Shown one piece after another: positions 22,147 to 31,141 of a stretch of DNA of 31,141 nucleotides. The stretch lies in assembly GCA_024220525.1 (NCBI GenBank), contig JAMYWO010000322.1, positions 2,881 through 34,021 of the forward strand, written 5' to 3'. The position numbers and the translations under genes were made by a program. Source of the stretch: Cochliopodium minus. Taxonomy: Eukaryota > Discosea > Himatismenida > Cochliopodiidae. The notes under the pieces are model-generated. The model was given only the letters and a program-made list of their open reading frames with translations. It had not been told where the DNA came from and did no database searches. Each line of letters begins with the position of its first letter. Position 1 is the stretch's first letter.

Positions 22147-24826
22147 GTAAAAAAAACTTTTTTTTTCCTTCAAAAATTTCTAATCATATTATAATTTTCG
22201 ATCAGCAATATTTTGTGTATTTGCAAATGCCCAAGAAGTAGATGGAACAAAATTGAATGCAGATATTAAAGATGTTAAAGTTGGATCAACAACTGACAGC
22301 AATGCAGTTGAAAGAGAAGAAGATGAGATTAGTTCAGAAAGATTGACATCCAAACAAAAAGATTTGTTCAAATCACAATCTGCAACTCATCAATATCAAG
22401 CAGAAGTGAATCAATTGATGAATATTATCATTAACAGTTTATATTCTAATACCGATGTATTTTTGAGAGAATTGATCTCAAATGCTTCTGATGCTTTGGA
22501 TAAAATTAGATTCATCTCCTTGTCAAATAAAGATGCTTTGAAAGGAAAACCTGAATTGGAAATTAGAATTAAAATTGATGCAAAGAACAAAATGATTCAC
22601 ATCACTGATTCTGGTGTTGGTATGACCAAAGAAGAATTAATCAAAAATTTGGGAACTATCGCCAAATCAGGAACAAAAGGTAAAAAAATTATGAATCAAT
22701 AACAAAATGAACATTATAAACAAAAAAATGTATAATTTATATTTTTTCTAATTTAAAAAAAAAAAAAAAAAAATTAGATTTTATGAACAAATTGAAAGAA
22801 CAAAAACAAGATGCATCTTCTTTGATTGGTCAATTTGGTGTGGGATTTTACTCTTCTTTTCTTGTTGCAGATAAAGTAACAGTAATCTCAAAACACTATG
22901 ATAGTGAAAAACAATACATCTGGGAATCTGATGCAGGACAAAACTTTTTTGTTTCAGAAGATCCAAGAGGGAACACTCTTATAAGAGGGACACAAATCAC
23001 ACTTCACGTGAAAGAAGAACACTATGAATTATTCGAAAATGAGAAAATTGAAAATTTGTTGAAGAAATTCAGTGAATTTATCGATTTTCCAATTTACCTT
23101 TGGAAGAGTTTTCAAGAAGTAGAAGATATTCCTTTAACAGAAGAAGAAATTAACAAAATCAGAGAAGAAAGAAAAGAAAAAAGAGAAAAAGAAAAAGCAG
23201 AGAAAAAATCAGAAGAAGAAGTAGAAATGGGAAAAGACGACTCTAAAGAAGAGGAAGAGGAAGAAGAAGAAAAAGATATTCCTAAAACCAGATCTGAAAA
23301 GAAAACAGTGTACAGATGGGAATTAACCAACACAAACAAACCAATTTGGACTCGTGAAAAATCAAGCATCACGGAAGAAGATTACAAGTCTTTCTACAGA
23401 GCTCTCACCAAGGATACAGAAGATCCTCAAACTTTTACTCATTTCAACGCAGAAGGAAGTGTAAACTTTAAAAGTATTTTGTACATCCCTAAACATCCTC
23501 CTTCCAACATGTTTGAGATGAATTACAAAAAGGATGGTTTGAAATTGTACGTCAGAAGAGTTTTCATCACTGATGATTTCTTTGATGTTTTACCTACTTG
23601 GTTAGCTTTCCTCAAAGGTGTAGTTGATAGTGAAGATATGCAATTAAATGTTTCCAGAGAAATTTTGCAACAAACCAAATCTTTGAATGTCCTCAAAAAA
23701 AAGATTGTTCGTAAGGCTATCGGAATGATGGTAAAAAAACAACCAAAAAAAAAAATAAACTTAATTTAATACATTTCATACATTTCATACACTTAACTTT
23801 GATCTAATACATTTCATACACTTTGATTTAATACATTTCATACACTTAATACATTTAATTTAATAAACTTAAAATTTGATACATTTAATTTGAAATTAAG
23901 ATTTATTTTTAAATTTTAAAATTTAGCAATCAATTGCAAAGAATGAAACAGAATATACGAAATTCTGGGAAAATTATAGTAAAGCAATAAAGTATGGAAT
24001 CCTTCAAGATGTTCCAAATCAAATCAGATTGGCAAAGTTGTTGCGTTTTCCTTCCTCTTTCAACACCACAGTAGGAGCATACACCTCCCTTTCTGACTAT
24101 GTATCCAGATTGAAAAAGAATCAAACAAACATTTTGTATCTTGCAGGAGATAACGCAGAGAAATTATCAAAATCTCCTCTCGCTGAATCTGCTTTGGAAA
24201 AAGGGTATGAAATATTGTATTTGAATGATGCTATTGATGAATATGCAATTCAAGCTTTACGTACTTTTGATGCAAAGTATAAATTTGCTAATTTGCAAAA
24301 AGAAGACGTTAAACTCGAAGAGGATGAAAAAGATGAAGAAAAGAAAGAAGCAGACAAAAAGAGACAAGAAGCTTTGGACGAACAATTCAAAGAATTGAAA
24401 ACTTTTTTGAAAGAAAAATTGGCAGGAAAAATTTCAAGAGTAACTTTGTCTGAAAGACTCACCAAATCTCCTGCTGCTTTGGTTGCTGCTACTTATGGTA
24501 TGTCTGCCAACATGGAACGTATTTTAAAAGCTCAAGCTCTCGGAAATACAGGTATCTCCAAATCTAATCCTTCTTTGGAAGTGAATCCAAATCATCCCCT
24601 CATCACCGAGTTGAATAACAAGATTGCTATTGAAGGGAAAGATTCTCCTTTGATCGCTGATGTTGCAGAACTTTTGTATCATACCTCTGCTCTCCTTTCT
24701 GGTTATCCTGTTGATGAACCTGGTCTTTTTGCCGAAAGCATCCACAACCTTTTGAACTCTGTCATGGGTATTGAATCTAAATCTTCCCCAACCCCTTCTA
24801 CCACTGAAAGTCACGATGAACTTTAA
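22095..24826 (+). CDS. Endoplasmic reticulum HSP90 (GRP94/endoplasmin type)
   Basis: Four exons: 22095-22146, 22206-22679, 22778-23730, 23927-24826 (792 aa). Exon 1 (52 nt) starts the signal peptide [18 protein letters not shown], which runs on to a likely cleavage after FANA-Q (residues 26-27). The N-domain ATPase has [14 protein letters not shown] (catalytic Glu about 106), DSGVGM (152-157) and [12 protein letters not shown] Glu/Lys-rich charged linker follows. The middle domain has [17 protein letters not shown] and NVSREILQQ (catalytic Arg about 469). The C-terminus is SHDEL followed by TAA, so it carries the HDEL retrieval signal. The signal peptide and HDEL together place it in the ER lumen, where GRP94 folds secreted and membrane proteins in an ATP cycle. 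The length is close to human GRP94 (803). It shares its upstream region with AlaRS. Confidence 0.96.
23765..23895. repeat. Short tandem array in ER HSP90 intron 3
   Basis: Repeated TAATACATTTCATACACTT-like units, about five imperfect copies, inside the intron 23731-23926. It has no coding potential. Confidence 0.7.
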
Positions 24827-25035
24827 AAAACACATTTTTTTTATTTATAAAAATCAATAAATTATTAAAAAAAAACTAAAATTCTCTTTTTTTTTATTTT
24901 AAAAAGTAGGTTGTATTCTATTTTGTTTCATCTATTATCAATAATGTTCTTCAACACTTTTTATTTCATTGAATATTGATTAATAGTTTTTCCAAAAAAG
25001 AATAGATTGAGGAAAAATAAAAAAAAATTAAAGAA
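24827..25035. other. Spacer between ER HSP90 and the ankyrin gene
   Basis: 209 AT-rich bases holding the 3' flank of HSP90 and the promoter of the ankyrin gene, both on the plus strand. Nothing specific is recognisable. Confidence 0.4.
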
Positions 25036-27639
25036 ATGAGTGAAGAAGTAATCAAAGAATTGATAAAGAATTTGGATAGTTTAACCAATGTAGATTCATT
25101 AAACAAAATATGGATGAATTGTTTTAATCAAAAGAAAAATTTTGATTTATTACCTGCCCTACTTTCCAAAGGAGCAGATCCAAACCTCACCAATAATTTT
25201 GGAGAATCTTTGCTTCATCATTTTAGTGAACATGATGATTTAAAGAATGTGGAATTATTAATTTCTCATAAAGCCAAAGTAGATTTGGCTGATAACAATG
25301 GAAACACATCAATTCACAATTTATGCAAATTATTAGATAATATACCATTAGATACTCTTAAACTATTGATCCCTCATGCAGATCTAAATTTAAAGAACAA
25401 AGAAAATAAGACACCTCTCCATCTTTCTTGTGAAAATAAAAACTCTTCATCAGTGTTGATAAAATTGCTCATTGAATCAAAAAGTGGAGTAGAAAATCAA
25501 GACAATTTCCTTAAATCTCCTTTGCATTCTTATTCTCAAATCCCATCCAAGAAAGAAATTAGTATCTTTAATCTTTTATTAGATTCCAAGAGTGATATCA
25601 ACTTGAAAGATAAATCTGGTGTAAAAAAACTTTAATAATTTAAATTAATTTATTTTTTTTATTTTTATTGAATTTATTTAATTTATTTTCATTTTTTTAA
25701 TTGAATTTAATGAATTATTTAATTTTTTAAAAATATTAGATGACTCCTTTGCACTACATTTGCGTCAACAAATACGCAAACGAAGAAATGATAGAGGTAT
25801 TATAATTTAAACTTTTTTGTTTTTTATAATTTATTATTTTTATTCATTTTTTTATTGTATTTTAAATTAATTATTTTTTATTTTTGTATTTTATTTTTAT
25901 TTTTTTTCATTTTTTTAATTCATTTTTATTTTTTAAAAAAAGATGTTTTTAAAAAGAGGAGCGGAGACAAATATAAGTGCGAATAATGGATGGACACCAA
26001 TTTTTTCATTGATGAGCGGAGATTTTGCAAGTTTGGAAATGGTTCGCAAATTTCATCATTACAATACCAACTTTTCTTATCAAACTCCCCCTGGCAAAAA
26101 CATCCTCATCTTTTCTTGTATCTTTTTCCCCTCCTTTTTTTCATCTCTCTTTATTATATCTTTATTATATCTTTATTATATCTATCTCTTTATTATTACA
26201 TCTTAATTATCTTTATTATCTCTCTCTTTATTATTTCTCTTTATTATTTCTTTATTAACATCTCTCTTTATTATCTCTCTTTATTATCTTTATTATCTCT
26301 TTTATTATAAATATTAATTTTAAACATCAATTCTAAATATTAATTTTAAATATTAATTTTAAATATTAATTTTAAATATTAATTTTAAATATTAATTTTA
26401 AATATTGATATAATATTAATTTTAAATATTAATTATAAATATTGTATTTATTTTATTTTTTTCAAAAAAATAAAAAGGTGAGTTAGATGGAAGACAATAT
26501 TTAAATATGGATAATAGTGTAAATTTTGAAAAGAAAAGGGAATACTATGATATCATCCTTTTCTTTCTCTCCTCTAATGTTGATGTCAACACCTCCACCA
26601 GACATGTATTACCCCCTCTCCCTCCCTTTATCTTTATTTGCATTTATTTTATTTTATTTTAATTTTTTTATTTATTTTACTTCATTTTATTTTATTATTT
26701 CTTTTTAAAAATTTACTTATCTCCTAATTATTTATTGTGAATATTTATTTAATTTCTCATATATATTTTTTTATTTGTATTTTATAAATATTTATTTATT
26801 ATGTATTTACGTATTTATTAATATTTATGAATTATTTAATTAATAAAGAAATTAACAAATTTTATTTATTTATTTGTTTTTTTGTTTGTAAAAAGGGGAT
26901 GACAGCATTGGATTGTTCGATATCAAATTCAAAGTGTAGTTCAAAAATAACAGAATTGTTGATTTCAAAAGGAGCAGATGTGAACACCCAAAACAAAAAT
27001 GGAAAAGACATCCTCTTCAATTCTTTATCTGGTATCATTACTCCTCCTTTCCTCCTCCTTTTAAAATTGTTAATTTATTCATTTCCTTATTTAATATTTA
27101 TTTATTTAATTTAATATTGATTTCTTAATTTAATTTTTATTTATTTTATTGATTTTATTTCATTTTTTAATTAATCAATTAATCAAAAAAAAAGGAGGAG
27201 ACATGGATGTGGGATTTTTTGGACCATATTTGGAAGAAATGGAAAGAAAAATGAGAATGGTGTTTGAAAAAGGATTCAAACATATAAACGAAGTGAATGA
27301 TGATTTTCAAACCATTTTGCATTTCGCTTGCAAATATTCCTTAAACGATGTCCCTCTCATCATCATTCGTCTTTTGTTGAATTACGGTTTTGATCCTTAT
27401 CAAAAAGTAAATTCTTTTTTATTTTTAAATTTTTTGTGTTGTAATTTTTTTGTAAAAAGGACTATTTGGGAAAAACACCATATGATTACTTGGAAAAAAA
27501 CAAGTTTAGAGATCAAGAAGAAGAGTTGAATGATTTGAAAGTATTCTTTGAGAAACATTACAAACCTCTCAAACAAGATAGTAAAGATGATAAGCTTGAC
27601 ACAAACAATGATTTAAACAAAATTAGTCAAAACAAATAA
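25036..27639 (+). CDS. Ankyrin-repeat protein
   Basis: Seven exons: 25036-25620, 25740-25796, 25943-26117, 26478-26605, 26896-27031, 27195-27406, 27460-27639 (1473 nt, 490 aa, TAA stop). Ankyrin units are spread through the whole protein: LLSKGADPNLTNNFGESLLH, LLISHKAKVDLADNNGNTSI, NKENKTPLHLSCENKNSSS, LLLDSKSDINLKDKSG joined to MTPLHYICVNKYA, FLKRGAETNISANNGWTPIF, FFLSSNVDVNTSTRH joined to GMTALDCSI, and LLISKGADVNTQNKNGKD. A final charged helical tail (LEKNKFRDQEEELNDLKVFF) follows. Several repeats span exon joins, which supports the splicing. No enzyme domain, SOCS box or membrane segment accompanies the repeats, so it is probably a scaffold or inhibitor of unknown partner. Intron 3 is the longest and is made of simple repeats. 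Confidence 0.88.
26145..26454. repeat. Two adjoining simple-sequence tracts in ankyrin-gene intron 3
   Basis: The first part (about 26145-26307) is built from TTTATTATCTCTC/TTATATC variants. The second (about 26308-26454) is a 14-bp tandem repeat TTAATTTTAAATAT with at least seven copies, several exact. Together they fill most of intron 26118-26477. Confidence 0.85.
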
Positions 27640-27666
27640 AAAAAAATTATTTGAGAAAAAAATTCT
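27640..27666. other. 27-base convergent junction
   Basis: Only 27 bases separate the TAA of the ankyrin gene (+) from the TAA of the membrane-protein gene (-). Any ordinary 3' UTR from either gene must run into the other gene's coding strand. Confidence 0.85.
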
Positions 27667-29193
27667 TTAATTCTCAGTTTGTCTATTTGATTCTTCGTTG
27701 TAAGTTTTAGAATGGGTGCTCATTTGAGTATCAAAAGATTTTTTGATCTTTTTGAGAGGGTTTTTGTAAAAGATAGAAATAGAAATGAGAGCCACTGCCA
27801 AAGAAAAACTACCAGTCACTGGTACCATGAAAAATAGATTTGCATTTTTTTGTACTGTTGGAATTATACCTGCAATGAACCCGATGTTTCCTGTTTGATT
27901 TTTTTTATTTTTAAAAAAAAGTTTTATTACAAATAAATTGAAAGTTACCCATGAAAGCAGCTATTTCCATTGCCAAAATAGAAACACCTATTCTCAAATA
28001 ATCAAATTTTTTAGATTTTTCTCCACTACTTTTGATTTCAGAAAGTTTTCTAAACTTGTTTAGGAAATAAATAGATACTTTTTTAAAAAAATAATCAAAA
28101 AAATTTTTTATCAAAAAAAAAAAATTCTACAAGGATAAAACACAATATGCATAAAAAGGAAAGAAGGGAAAAGGTATCCATAGGCATAGTTTAGATTTGG
28201 TTCCCATTTTGATAATAGAACAAAATAAACAATAAATAATGAAGTAAAAACCAAAACATTTATCAAGTAGATTCCCAAACAAAAAATGTAATAAAATTTC
28301 ATTTCCCATCCTTTATTATTTTTTTAATTAAAGACTTAATTTTAATTTTAAAAACTAGATACCTCTTTCTTGAAATAAAATGTAGAGAAGATTCAAGCTA
28401 ATCATGGTGTATCCCAAGAACCTTTTTAAAAAATCATGTGAAAAAATAATTAAAAATCAAAAGTTTGATTACCCAAAAAATTCGAAAAATATGGGCAGAA
28501 TTAAACTAACAGGATAAGCAGAGAAGTAGTTATAATAAATAATTGGGTCTAATTAAGAATTATTTTTTAAAAAAAATTCATTAAAGAAATTATTTTTTTA
28601 CCAAACTAAATGTTTACAAAAAAAAAAAAAAAATATTAAAGAATAAAAAATTTTAATGAAATTTTTTATTTTACCCAAGAAACAAAAATAAAAAGATTTC
28701 CGACAAAAAAGAAAGAGATGTTAATGAGTGCAAAACTGGGTCTGCATTTATCTTTGATTATATATTGTACAATCCTTACAGATGACATCACAAGAGATAT
28801 CTTTTGAAAAAAAGATTAACAAAAAAAAAAAAAATTAAATTTTTTTTTTAAAAATTATACAGCTAACAATGTTAAATTGAAGATTTGGAAAAATATCACC
28901 ATCCCTGAAATTAAAAATAATTTTATTTTATTTTATTTAATTTATTTCATTTTTTTTATTTTTATTTTTTAAAAAATTACCTTTATTTAGTTTTTCAAAA
29001 CTTGTTCCAATGTTTCCGAATTGTGCAAATACAACATTGTTGGGGGAGAAAACAGAAGAATGTTTGATGAAAAGATCGAGTTCAAAACAATTTACTGGTA
29101 TTTTTATTTTTTTAAATGTCTCCCCTCTTTCTCTTATTCTACATAATATATCCGCACTTTTTGAAACCAATAAAACACCTATTGCTCCCAAAT
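27667..29193 (-). CDS. PA-like domain plus seven membrane segments, 5' end missing
   Basis: Minus-strand exons: 28981-29193, 28861-28904, 28675-28800, 28602-28605, 28473-28548, 28363-28421, 28131-28310, 27949-28077, 27667-27890 (about 351 aa visible, TAA stop). All phases match. The visible N-terminal part (GAIGVLLVSKSADILCRI, then KIPVNCFELD) resembles the second half of a protease-associated (PA) domain. About seven hydrophobic segments follow, starting near MVIFFQIFNLTLLA, FALINISFFFVGNLFIFVSW, FSAYPVSLILPIFFEFFG, FYYIFCLGIYLINVLVF, YLFPSFLFMHIVFYPC, ILAMEIAAFMGNIGF and LFFMVPVTGSFSLAVAL. A short polar C-terminal tail ends the protein. The layout suggests a lumenal or extracellular PA domain on a receptor-like seven-helix bundle. 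It lacks the YD/GxGD aspartyl motifs expected of SPPL proteases. I do not recognise the family. Earlier exons are lost at the N at 29302. Confidence 0.7.
28602..28605 (-). other. 4-nt microexon (TTTG)
   Basis: It lies between AG (28606-28607) and GT (28600-28601) on the minus strand, with an intron of about 69 nt before it and one of about 51 nt after it, both T-rich with GTAAAA donors. The exon before ends in phase 0 (VSW) and the exon after is only open for the rest of its length in phase 1, so a linker of 1 mod 3 bases is required. TTTG gives SW-F-DPIIYYNYF. Confidence 0.65.
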
Positions 29194-29218
29194 CTTAAAT
29201 TATATTTAATAAATTACG

Positions 29219-29254
<36 letters not shown>

Positions 29255-29301
29255 TTTATTTTATTTTTATTTTATTTTTATTTTATTTTTATTTTTATTT
29301 T

Positions 29302-29302
29302 N
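29302..29302. other. Assembly gap (single N), contig B to contig C
   Basis: This ambiguous base follows about 80 bases of (ATTTT)n low complexity in an intron or flank of the membrane-protein gene. The sequence changes abruptly in composition on the other side. Confidence 0.8.
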
Positions 29303-31141
29303 ACTATTGCTTGCATCACCTCATTCTTCATCTCTAAACACAACAACATCATCTGGAAACAAACTCTTGAAAATAACAACAGAGGACATGGAAGATAAGA
29401 ATTATTCACCAACCTCTTCAATGAAGAACATTCGCTTATTAATTTTGACAATAAATTGTCAACCTTTTCTTCTAAGAATCACATGAAATTTGTCGAAAAA
29501 AACAGACTCATTTCAATCCTTGGTCAAAAAATTGTTGACAAGTTAATAATAATAACAAAGATGATACCTGTTAGAATGCCGAAAAGTCCTCCCACAGAAC
29601 TAAGGTGGGATCCTATGAGAATCTCTATTCTAACAGTAAACGTACAAATAATCTAGATTCCAGTTTAAGAATGGAACTCCAAAAGATGACCAAATAGAAT
29701 GCTGGACACTCACAAATGGTACAGAACAAGTCCAACAACATTGTGCCACTGCTTTACAGAGTATCAATCAGATTCTTTTCAATTCCTTCTAGACTGCTAT
29801 GGTAGAAAGGTTGATTTCACTCCACAACCAACAACTTTCACCTTTGAAGCAAATCTTAGTTAAGAAAATTTGAGAATGATCTTTTATTCATGCTAACAGA
29901 AATTTTGTTAGAAAACATCTTCAAATTGGAAAAATTATCCTTAATTGTTCTTTTGAATTTCACAAAAATAATTTTTAATTTTTATCAATTTTTTTGATTG
30001 AAAATTTTTATCCGTCCCTGGTAACAAAGTGAACAATTTGAAAGTCAAAAAGAGTCTGCTGAATTCGTGGATTGTCAAAATTAATGATACTTCTTTCATT
30101 GATTTAAACTTATTGGCAAACAAGATTCTCTTTCTTTCATCAGAAACATCAACCAAGTAACCAAAAAAAGTTTTTGGATCTTTTGTAACAATGATAGTAC
30201 TGGACCTACTTTTCATGGCGTCGCCACTCTCATTCCTAAAAGACTCTTTAACAAACCATTTCACAGAGTAATCGAAATGGGAAACCATCTCTTTGAAAAA
30301 GAACCACAACTTTTCTTTCAAACTTGTCTCCTAATCTAACTCCAACCTAAAAAGCGAATCTTTCAAATTTCTGAAAAATACTTCAATGATTCTATTTTCA
30401 TCTCCAATCTAAATGAAAGACTCAAAGAATCAAAGAAGAAACATGGATCCTATCAAGAAAAATTGCAGTACATGATTGATGAAGCAATAGAAAATAACAA
30501 AAGAACTTAAAAGAGAAATAAAGTCAAAACTGCAAAAAAAGATGAGAAAAATTTGGAAGAATGTTGAAAAGGTGAAAAAGGAAAAAGAGGGGAAAAATGA
30601 AAAATTAGATCTTGAATCTCAACAAAATGATAATAAAACTAAAGTTTGAAAATAATGTTGACAATTTTGAAGTAGAAATCTAAGAACTGTCAAAACAAAT
30701 TGATGATGTTTTCTGGAAAGAAATTGAAGAATTAAAGTGGAAGAAAAAAATTGATTTTGAAAAGATAAGGAGCAAACAAGATCTACTCAATGCACTTCAA
30801 GTTTAAAACTTCAATCAAATCAAAACTTGAGTATCTCTTTAAATTAAAACTGAGAAAATTTAAATTAAAAAAATTGAAAATTTGTTTTGCAAAAATTTAA
30901 ATGAATAACAAATTAGTTTGTTGAGAGGTTGATTCTGTAGGGATAACGACAATTTTTGCAGCATAAGAAGTTCGACTTGGAAACTGAACCAAATCGAGCA
31001 TGAGCTCAACAAAAAATTTTATTTTCCTATTCATCAAGAAGAAATGTAGTTCAAAAGAAATATCTGTTTAAATCTATTAACTTGTCAAATTTTAAATTTT
31101 GGAAACATTTGCCAACAAATCAATAGTAAATAGATATGATC
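29303..31141 (-). mobile_element. Degenerate retroelement-like fossil (family uncertain)
   Basis: This contig has exon-like base composition throughout, unlike the spacers, yet neither strand holds a long intact gene. The best-preserved part, 29941-30321 on the minus strand, resembles a retroelement RNase H region: a TIIVTKDPKTFFGYLV block in the place of the usual TDAS motif, then KFKSMKEVSLILTIHEFSRL, then a TDK motif. Lys/Glu-rich frames lie further on (30360-30640). No terminal repeats can be seen because both edges are contig ends. It is clearly broken, with many interruptions. The state of decay suggests an old copy or a consensus of several copies. The assembly overlap at its right edge agrees with a multi-copy sequence. 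LTR, DIRS-like or other retroelement membership cannot be decided by eye. Confidence 0.4.
31065..31141 (+). repeat. 77-bp exact direct repeat, copy 2
   Basis: Identical to 16426-16502 and ending exactly at the last base of the window. The preceding base is C here and N in copy 1. Confidence 0.95.

Noticed and set aside
23112-23372. Minus-strand Ser-rich open frame
   Set aside because: It is the antisense of the Glu-rich charged linker of ER HSP90.
28127-28309. Alternative minus frame MGNEILLHFLFGNLL in the membrane-protein gene
   Set aside because: The neighbouring exon ends AGAG before the donor, giving phase 1, which selects the WEMKFYYIF frame and keeps downstream exons open.

Overview
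The window is nuclear DNA from a very AT-rich, intron-dense unicellular eukaryote. Exons keep readable codon structure. Introns and spacers are almost pure A/T, with donors mostly GTAAAA and acceptors T-rich ending in AG. TAA and TGA both act as stops, so the code looks standard. A HIG1/Rcf1 protein implies respiring mitochondria, PEX1 implies peroxisomes, and an HDEL-ended HSP90 implies a classical ER. Exportin-7, IFRD, PEX1 and an Asn-rich insert together suggest an amoeboid protist (Amoebozoa- or Heterolobosea-like). The exact lineage cannot be fixed from the sequence alone.

Layout. 13-1676 (-): IFRD-like gene, 3' end outside the window. 1810-2773 (-): small Gln/Pro/Gly/Tyr-rich protein with 7-residue repeats built from tiny exons. 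3057-3421 (+): HIG1-domain mitochondrial protein. 3792-10514 (+): complete 14-exon exportin-7, 1073 aa by my splicing. 11004-16292 (+): PEX1 peroxisomal AAA ATPase, cut off by a one-base N at 16425. 16745-21455 (-): complete 9-exon cytosolic-type alanyl-tRNA synthetase, 961 aa. 22095-24826 (+): complete 4-exon ER HSP90 (GRP94 type), 792 aa, with signal peptide and HDEL. 25036-27639 (+): 7-exon ankyrin-repeat protein, 490 aa. 27667-29193 (-): protein with a protease-associated-like lumenal part and about seven membrane segments, 5' end lost at the N at 29302. 29303-31141: degenerate repetitive element with an RNase H-like segment.

The genes are ordinary housekeeping neighbours, not a functional cluster. 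Two things stand out. First, the exon structure is extreme: microexons of 4, 8, 20 and 23 nt are needed to keep reading frames, and many introns split glycine codons. Second, the assembly shows its seams: the last 77 bases of the window are identical to the 77 bases directly after the first N, the signature of a k=77 graph overlap. The window is therefore three contigs joined by single Ns, and their order should not be trusted.

All spliced models were made by eye from splice signals, phase continuity and remembered family conservation; no search was run. I saw no tRNA, rRNA, CRISPR or bacterial-type operon.
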